Shown: piece after piece, positions 57,746 to 64,000 of the stretch | Layout: every line of letters starts with the position of its first letter | Position numbering within the stretch: position 1 is the stretch's first letter | Assembly (NCBI GenBank): GCA_018257865.1 | Contig: JAEUBA010000011.1 | Location: 434,001-498,000 of the forward strand | Length of the DNA stretch: 64,000 nt | Direction of reading: 5' to 3' | Source: Stereocaulon alpinum | Taxonomy: Eukaryota; Ascomycota; Lecanoromycetes; Lecanorales; Stereocaulaceae | Notes under the pieces: generated by a model | The model's database searches: none | Told to the model about the DNA's origin: nothing | The model's input: only the letters and a program-made list of their open reading frames with translations | Position numbers and translations under genes: made by a program

Positions 57746-58971
57746 TGTGCCAGTACAATAGGCAGTCACTGAAGGACAGTAAAGGAAAGACTCTGCAACA
57801 CAAAACAGCGTGCACGGCAGCACGCAAAGGAGATGTTGGACCCATTATAACGGATGGCAATATCTGACGGGAATCTTCAGCCTTCAGGTAAGATGAAGAT
57901 GATGTTTCAGGCCTCCTGCCCTACTGCAGGAACAAGGAAACTATGCAAACAAAGAGAGATGCTGATTGGACAATGTTGGTCGAAGATGAAAGAGAGTTTC
58001 GCTGAGCCTCACATGGCGCGTAGAGGTTTAGTGTGCGGCTGACATTGCCAAGATGTGATCAGCACTAAAGATCTTGCACCAAATATTACCAAGATTGGGG
58101 GCCCATTCAGAATGAAGAAACAGAGTGGGAGAAGAATAGAGTAGCATGCAAGAATAATGGACACCTCGGGTAGATGCCCTGCTAATCTCCATAGAGCTGT
58201 TGAACCGCTTCAAAATAACGGAGCTAGACTTGAAACGTTGAGTAGCATCGTTGGCTCAAAGCTGCCAAGAGATATCCGCCTGAGGTGTCTATACCCTATA
58301 ATACAGCATTGAATGGATCGGACCTATGGCGCCCTCTATTGGTAATTGAGATACTACTTGATCGGATAAAAGTCTCAATGATACATTCCGGAGATTGCCC
58401 TTAGATCTTCGCTTGTACAAGATGCAATCTCCCAAATGATATGCGCTAGCAAGGATGATACAGGGGACTCCCGAGCCGTCTTAGAAAGGAGTACGGAGGT
58501 TGACACCGAAAGTCCTGGAACGGCGTTAAAGATCTTAGTATGCCAAGTCCAGAGCCCTAGCCCTAGCTTCTAAGGACAGCCCGGGAGTGGTTGCCCTAGG
58601 CGACTGCCGGTAGGAGATGCGGATAGCGGGCACGGTCGCGCAGTACTACCCACAGATTACGTATTATAGGCCACCCTGCGCCTAGAGCGTGACCCAACCA
58701 GCTCCTTCTCCTCGCCCTATCAACGTATATCTACGGGGCATGGTCTAGGGGGACCATCAAAAATTAGGGCTGCGGCTTTGGGCTTGGTATACCAAGAACA
58801 TTAGCGCCGTTCCAGGACTTTTGGTGTCAGAAGGCTATACTGTGAACGCCTAGCCTCCACTATAGTTTTCAATTATTGCCGTGCATGTAATTATCACCAT
58901 GTCTACATATCATAGCCTCTTCATCTGACTTAGTGTAAATAATCCACACTCTATTGTCACGCTTTTGCATC
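57746..58971. other. Intergenic region containing a MITE-like element
   Basis: Divergent or tandem flanks of the two secreted-protein genes. Apart from the inverted-repeat element at 58501-58829, no feature was recognised. Confidence 0.5.
58501..58829. mobile_element. MITE-like element with long terminal inverted repeats
   Basis: The left end TGACACCGAAAGTCCTGGAA is repeated inverted at the right end (reverse complement TGACACCAAAAGTCCTGGAA). Similarity extends with scattered mismatches over about 65 bp on each side (58501-58566 and 58764-58829). The interior codes for nothing. No clear target-site duplication is visible. This is a typical layout for a non-autonomous DNA transposon. Confidence 0.8.
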
Positions 58972-59822
58972 TCATAACAAGCTCGCCAACAGCGTCGCTG
59001 ACGCAATCATGAGCAGTCCCACAAACGAGCTCAGCCCGCTATATGAAGCGACAGTCTCGGCTGCAGAAGCCTTGGTAGTGCTGGATGTGGTGCTAGTAGG
59101 ACTGCCGGTAGTAGGGGCTTGGCTTGAGGTAGCAGATGCGGTAGTGGGGATAGAGGAGAGCTTCGCGTCAGTCTGGACAGTGAACTCGTAGTCAGCATTG
59201 CGTTATCGGGAGGGTAGAAGACAATGTTTGGGATACATATGGGCGGCAACGGAGTGTGGGGAGACTCACCGTGTATACTGCTGAAAGACCAGTTGCGTTC
59301 GAGCAGGCGTCAGGTGGATTGGCTGTGCCGGCGACGAAGTTGACGGTTGAGCACTATGATCGGTCGATATGAGTTTTTGAGTTTGGGGAGGAGGCGAGAC
59401 AGCAACGAGCTCACTTGATACAGCAAACCATCCACCGCATCTTGCACCACCTGGATAACGCCCTTGGAGCCAGCCCAATTTGAAGGCACCGTTACAGCCC
59501 GCTCACAGTAAGCTCCGAGGCCTGTCTGTGAAACGGCTGGTAGCAGAGTCGTCCAATTTCCTGTTCCGCTCTGATCAAGCGTCGCGCGGAACAGCCAGGT
59601 CGCCATAGGATGAGTGGAGGTCAGGGCAATGGCGTCGCCGTCCACGTGGAAGTTGGTCACGTTGTCCTTCAAGAAATCAATGGTGAAGCTTCCGCAGGGA
59701 GCTTGACCCTCCAGATCATCATCGAAGCCGATTGTGGGTGGATAGTTGAGGAGGAAATGGCTTGTAGACTGAGCAACGAGCAGGGCTAGCAGGCAAATTG
59801 CCATGATGGAAAGGCGGCCCAT
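58972..59822 (-). CDS. GPI-anchored BIM1/X325 copper-binding protein
   Basis: Three exons (59822-59415, 59353-59270, 59184-58972) give 234 residues. The signal peptide ends so that the mature protein starts with His22 (SHFLLNYPPTIGFDDDLEG), the copper-brace histidine of the LPMO-like X325 family. APCGSF and His59 (NFHVDGD) follow as in that family, and four cysteines (43, 106, 137, 153) can form two disulphides. A Ser/Thr/Ala linker leads to a hydrophobic C-terminus (SFVGLLMIASATLLASLL), the GPI-attachment signal. BIM1 in Cryptococcus helps deliver copper to Ctr1; other members act in wall or copper homeostasis rather than polysaccharide cleavage. The divergent neighbour here is a Ctr transporter, which supports the copper role. 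Confidence 0.92.
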
Positions 59823-60644
59823 TGCGAGGTATTCGAACAGTGATTGTTAAAGAATGTTGAAGATGTAGAGTTTGGCAGCTTAGTGAAAGCTGAAGGAGGT
59901 TGTGGTAAGGGGTGGTGAGGTGTGTTGAAGAAGCATTACAGTATGATGATGCAAAGGGACAATGATAGACAGGCCAGGTATTCAAGCGGCCACGGCATTC
60001 ACTCGGTGGTCCCATGTAAGATCCATCCATAGCTAGTAAAAGCCCAACATGATGCCCTGCATCCTTTGTTAGCCACTGACATCGATTGAGCACGTTTGAG
60101 CAAGTTTGGTATTGGTAGCGTGTAATCGTAATTTACCGTTTCGCTGTACTATAACCGATCTCCGAGCTTCTTCCCTGTTGTCCTGTTGATTTGATTAGGA
60201 AATTCGCTGATCATTGTTGCAAATCCTCTCAATATAACGCCTTCACCAGTCCAACCTAATTCTTGTTCTTGTCTTTTGCTCCTTTCCTGGTGCGTGATAG
60301 GGATATCTCCTATTCCTCGCAGCATCGTGCTACGTTGGAAGACCCTGCTCGTCCCAGACTATTCATAAAACATTGCAGAGTCAACCGTAGCTCGCCTTCG
60401 CCGAAGGTTTACCTAGTAATCATCAGTCTGATACACTGACGCCTACTCTTACACCCAAATTCCTCTTTACTTGCCGCCTACTCAGAGCCATCAGATCACT
60501 GTGGACACAGCAGTTTGTTGTTCACATATTTGGAAGTAATTTGCCCTTGCTTACTTGACAAACATCACTTTGCGCCACGTATCCTCTCCACCTACGGTCC
60601 ATCCCCAGCAGCTTCTCTCGCGAGAGCGTGCGCATAACTCGACC
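59823..60644. promoter_or_regulatory. Divergent promoter with copper-response-like motifs
   Basis: Shared upstream DNA of the BIM1-like and Ctr genes. Two motifs in tandem, TGAGCACG (60087-60094) and TGAGCAAG (60097-60104), read on the minus strand as GTGCTCA and TTGCTCA, close to the copper-starvation factor Mac1/MacA site (TTTGCTCA / TGTGCTCA). A third TTTTGCTCC occurs at 60274. This is motif resemblance only. Confidence 0.45.
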
Positions 60645-61449
60645 ATGGCTCCGATGGATATGACCACGGCCGCCGTGACTACTGTGTTATCATCAAGCAC
60701 GACAGCGGCCACCACAGCAAGCGCAGCTTCGGCTGGGTCGGAGATTGGTACGGCAGCTATGGACATGGGAGGCTCGACCAGCTGCAAGTCTTCGGTGTGC
60801 CTTTTCCTCGGGTCAAGAGAATATCTGTGACTTAGCCCTAACGTTCCTATACAGATGTTTTGGAATTGGTATACCCTGGGTGCGTGTTTCATATCGCAGA
60901 CTTGGCATATCACATCTCCAGGCATGTTCGTCGGTTCTTGTATCGGCGTCATCGTCCTAGTGCTCTTTCTCGAGTTCTTACGTCGCCTACAGCGCGAATA
61001 CGACCGGCATATCCTCCTCCACTACCAAGAACAGGCTCGAATTGAATCTAAGATGATCAGTCACTACAATAGTGCTGCCTCGAAGATGGATAGCAATGGC
61101 GATATCGGCTACGAAGATCCTCCTCATTCCGCAGTCCCCCTTCTCGGAGACTGCGAGAGAAGTCTACCGCCGAAGAGGCCCGCTCAACTCCCGTCCGCGT
61201 TTCAGCAAGCCATCCGCGCGAGCATCTATACGATACAGTTCGCGGTTGCATACATGGTAATGCTTTTGGCCATGTATTACAATGGGTACATTCTCGGTTG
61301 CATTGTAATCGCCGCCTGGCTGGGCTACTTCATCTTCTCTCGGGATACATTTGATTCCGTAAGACGGTAGGTCTTCTCCTACACATTCTAGGGACCTTGA
61401 CTGATTGTATAGTAGCGCGTCGTCTGATAATGCGGCGTGTTGTGCATGA
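60645..61449 (+). CDS. Ctr family high-affinity copper transporter
   Basis: Three exons (60645-60794, 60855-61366, 61413-61449) give 232 residues. Outside segment: Met/Thr/Ala-rich with MDMGGSTSCK. TM1 follows FWNWYTLGACFISQTWHIT. After a cytosolic loop, TM2 carries the signature MxxxM (M186 and M190 in MLLAM) and TM3 the GxxxG (G194/G198, GYILG). The C-terminus ends NAACCA, a CC pair that can pass copper to chaperones. These are the defining Ctr features; the trimer imports Cu(I) across the plasma membrane. The intron 2 acceptor could also be 61415, which would shorten the tail and lose the CC pair. Upstream in-frame ATG 60555 is probably in the leader. Confidence 0.93.
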
Positions 61450-61542
61450 TGTAAAAGGACATCTCGCCCTGACGATTCAGTTCTCACGATTCACGCGAGA
61501 ATTACTCGTACTTTCAAAGAGTGAGTCCCTTGCCTAGTAGGG

Positions 61543-62134
61543 TTAGCTTGTGTAGACAATCACAACATCCAATCCAGTCCTCGGCGCATCTTGTGTAATC
61601 CTCCACGGTCTCACGCTCCTCAATTCCCTCCCCGTAGAGCCACTCCTATTTCCTTCATTACTCTTCCCACTCAACATGCTACTGCTGCCGTTCGCAAATT
61701 TCCCCTCAGATATTCCATCGTCCTCCTCATCATTCTTGCCCACAATGACATACCTCCGGTCCTCCTCCAACAGATCCCATTTGCGCTCTTGGACGGCTCG
61801 CAGGGCGAACAGGGCTCTAAAAGTGGTGGCGAGGACGATGAGGAAGATGCAGGTGCCGGCATCCTCTTTGTAGATTCTGGGATTAGTTTGTTTTGCTCTC
61901 TCTGGCTCAGGTTCTGATAAATACGACACTTGCGGTGGATACCAGGTGAGCCATTGCTGGTGGATATCTCATGCCGCGCATATTGAGTTAAAGTATAGGA
62001 AGAAGTCCGAAGAGAAAGTGCGTACGTCCTATATTTTTGGGTGTCCAGGAAACTGAATAAAGGGGGGTAGTCCTAGAGGTATAGAAGGTAATTTGCATCG
62101 TGGACATAGAGTTCACTGTTGGACTCGTAGACAT
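61543..62134 (-). CDS. Second Ctr-like protein, truncated after TM1
   Basis: Two exons (62134-62026, 61865-61543; 160-nt intron) give 143 residues. The N-terminus (TMQITFYTSRTTPLYSVSWTP) and TM1 (DAGTCIFLIVLATTFRALFAL) match the short fungal Ctr subgroup, followed by the usual basic linker RRYVIVG and RPWRITQD. The protein then stops at LDVVIVYTS, exactly where TM2 with MxxxM should begin. The following DNA is the antisense of the neighbouring Ctr gene's last exon, 94 bp away, and encodes no TM2/TM3. The splice acceptor was chosen because it restores the family sequence IGQDAGTCIF. It may be a pseudogene or a one-helix partner protein. Start ATG 62134. Confidence 0.6.
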
Positions 62135-63038
62135 TGGTATGGGTGCCGGTGATAGAGATTAGCTGTCCTTTGTGTTTGTTCCAGAGACTGAGGTGCACTT
62201 GAAAATGTGAGAATTGATTGGAGCGTGGTTTATCCGAAGAGCTTTCTATTGCTGACCTCAGAAGAGAAAGAGGGCGAAATAGTCCAGAGACCAGTGTTAC
62301 CAGACATCGTTCTCGGATGTTCTAAAAACTCGTAATTCAGCATCAGGTTCGCGCCCATAGATGTTAAAGTTGACATGCCGGCAATTGATCATCAATGCGG
62401 TACGGTCGCTTGGCCTAGACTTCTAGAGACGCCGAGGACACGGAAAACTTCCCCAAATAGCGTCAAGGTGAGAGAGGTTTTGAGAAGGTTCTCGGAACGA
62501 GGGGGTGGCAAGAGCTAGCTATCAAGGCTCACTTGACTGGACGCACCGGCTCGCTACCTGGGTGGGCTCTTGGGTGCGTTCCGAAGGTCTGTCATCCAGC
62601 TGCTTGTTCCTGATAGCCCGTGAATTTAATTGGGCGCCACGCTGGACGGAAAGCGGAGTCTTTGCGTGGAATTGAGCAGGTTTCTCAGCACTAGGAAAAA
62701 TACGCCAAAAATTACTTATAAAAAACAATACTAAGATCCACATTTGCCTTACCACCCCACGATTCCACCTCTAAACTTCCAGAGTACATACATGACACTT
62801 TGCTAATAATAGTTCAACTGCAATTGCCGGATCTAGTCCAGAGTAGGATCCGGTGGCCCACTCGTTGACACCATACTCGTCGCTTGATCTAAACGTCACC
62901 AAAGTGCTTTACTACTCAGTGAAGATGTTGTTCCTAATATTGTCGCTTCGATTCGCGATGAATATCTCCTACCCTCCTGCCTATATCACCGTTTAGTGAA
63001 TACCGGAAAGCGTCCTTGAAGTCCGAGAAAGACGCACT
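62135..63038. other. Promoter region between truncated Ctr and metalloreductase
   Basis: Divergent upstream DNA for both genes. One TGAGCA element at 62673 resembles the copper-response motif seen in the neighbouring divergent promoter. No gene seen. Confidence 0.45.
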
Positions 63039-64000
63039 ATGGACCCCTCCTCAATGTCCAGTATGGCAGGCATGTCTAGCATGTCTGGCATGGGTGCGGA
63101 TATGGGCTCGGCCGGAATGTTTCGTCCCTATAACCAGATGCTTGCTCGGACGTACTGGTACCTTGCCGCAGCAATCTTTGCGCTCGTATGCCTTATGAAT
63201 GGCACGAGAGCGTTCGAAGCTTGGTCACGGTCAGTATTCTTCCAGGTCTGATCTCAGTGCAAGACAGCGCAACAGTGGCGCTGACTCTGTTGAAGTAAAC
63301 GGACCAGTCGCACGCTTTCCATCCCTCACCCTACGCGACCCCAGAATTTGGTCTCGCAATCATATGCAACGACAGTGGCGATATGCAGAGAAATAAGCTA
63401 TCCTCAAGTGATTCACTTCTCCCGGCCATGCTGGACCTGGCTGAGTCCTCCGCCTCTAGGGCGGTCATTGGTCGTACTCACATACTGGGTCATCATGACT
63501 CTATTTCTGACATGTGGATCGATCATCCATGATGCATACTACTGGGAGCGTATCGGGTTTCGGGCGGCATGGGTGTCTGTCACACAGGTTCCTTTGATCT
63601 TTCTTCTAGCCGGGAAAGTCAACATTGCAAGTTTTCTTCTCGGATCATCCTCATACATGGACGTGAACTGGCTTCATAGATGGGTATCCAGGACCCTCTT
63701 TGTGACAGTCACCATACACGGCTCCTTTTTCATACGAGAATGGGTTCGTGCAGATTTTTTTAGCCTCGAGCTGAAGATGATGCCCATGGTCAAATACGGC
63801 CTTGGCCTTTGGGGGGTATTAGCGTGGACTACCGTCAGCTCCCTCGTCCCTCTTCGGCGTCTATGCTTTGAGTTTTTCGTACTACAACACGTCGTCTCAG
63901 CCGCAGTCTTCCTGTGGCTGTTACATGTCCATGTGCCGGCTTATGCAGCTTACAACGTCTGGATGGCAGTGGCTTTCGTACTCCTGGGTCAAGTGTTCCG
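63039..64000 (+). CDS. Ferric/cupric reductase (FRE), 5' part, runs off window
   Basis: Two exons visible (63039-63229 and 63296 onward, 66-nt intron); the gene is cut by the window edge, so at most the first 300 residues are seen. The N-terminus has eight methionines in the first 27 residues with MSS/MSG/MGA units, then a first TM (YWYLAAAIFALVCLMNGT). The ferric-reductase-like membrane domain shows paired haem histidines: NWLHRWVSRTLFVTVTIHG and VLQHVVSAAVFLWLLHVHVP. FAD- and NADPH-binding domains should lie beyond the window. FRE proteins reduce Fe(III) and Cu(II) at the plasma membrane. Next to Ctr and BIM1 genes, a role in supplying Cu(I) is likely. Confidence 0.88.

Overview
The window comes from a filamentous ascomycete. 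Protein-coding genes are split by short GT-AG introns of about 45-65 nt, intergenic DNA is moderate in length, and there is a clear homologue of the Pezizomycotina developmental regulator Medusa. A fungal rhodopsin-like membrane protein, a secreted BIM1-type copper protein and disordered lineage-specific proteins fit a Dothideomycetes-like genome, but the class is inferred. No rRNA, tRNA or CRISPR was seen. Many gene models here were assembled by hand from splice sites and frames, and the exon boundaries given are predictions.

Left part (1-20 kb): an AAA ATPase with a long charged disordered N-terminus (473-3634), a class V aminotransferase-like PLP enzyme (4596-6080), a small coiled-coil protein (6709-7296), a Myb/SANT-like nuclear protein (8573-10099), then about 6.5 kb without a convincing gene but with a degenerate repeat, followed by the Medusa regulator (17141-19811) behind a long leader.

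Middle part (20-40 kb): a disordered 619-residue protein, two decayed gene remnants, a seven-helix rhodopsin-domain protein, a secreted alpha/beta hydrolase, a cytochrome P450, and three small proteins of unknown function. They do not look like one pathway.

Array (41.1-50.6 kb): six consecutive intronless genes on the plus strand, starting about every 1.5-1.8 kb. They share a roughly 100-residue N-terminal module and carry long Arg/Ser/Pro/Gln-rich tails. They sort into three neighbouring pairs. This looks like a locally expanded, undescribed family. A seventh disordered intronless gene (51577-52794) follows without the module.

Right part (54-64 kb): a 1144-residue secreted repeat protein with a C-terminal membrane anchor, a 329-bp inverted-repeat element (MITE-like), and a compact copper-uptake cluster. 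That cluster holds a GPI-anchored BIM1/X325 copper protein and a Ctr copper transporter transcribed divergently, a second Ctr-like gene that has lost transmembrane segments 2-3, and a metalloreductase with a Met-rich N-terminus running off the window end. Together they would reduce copper at the surface, bind it and import it.
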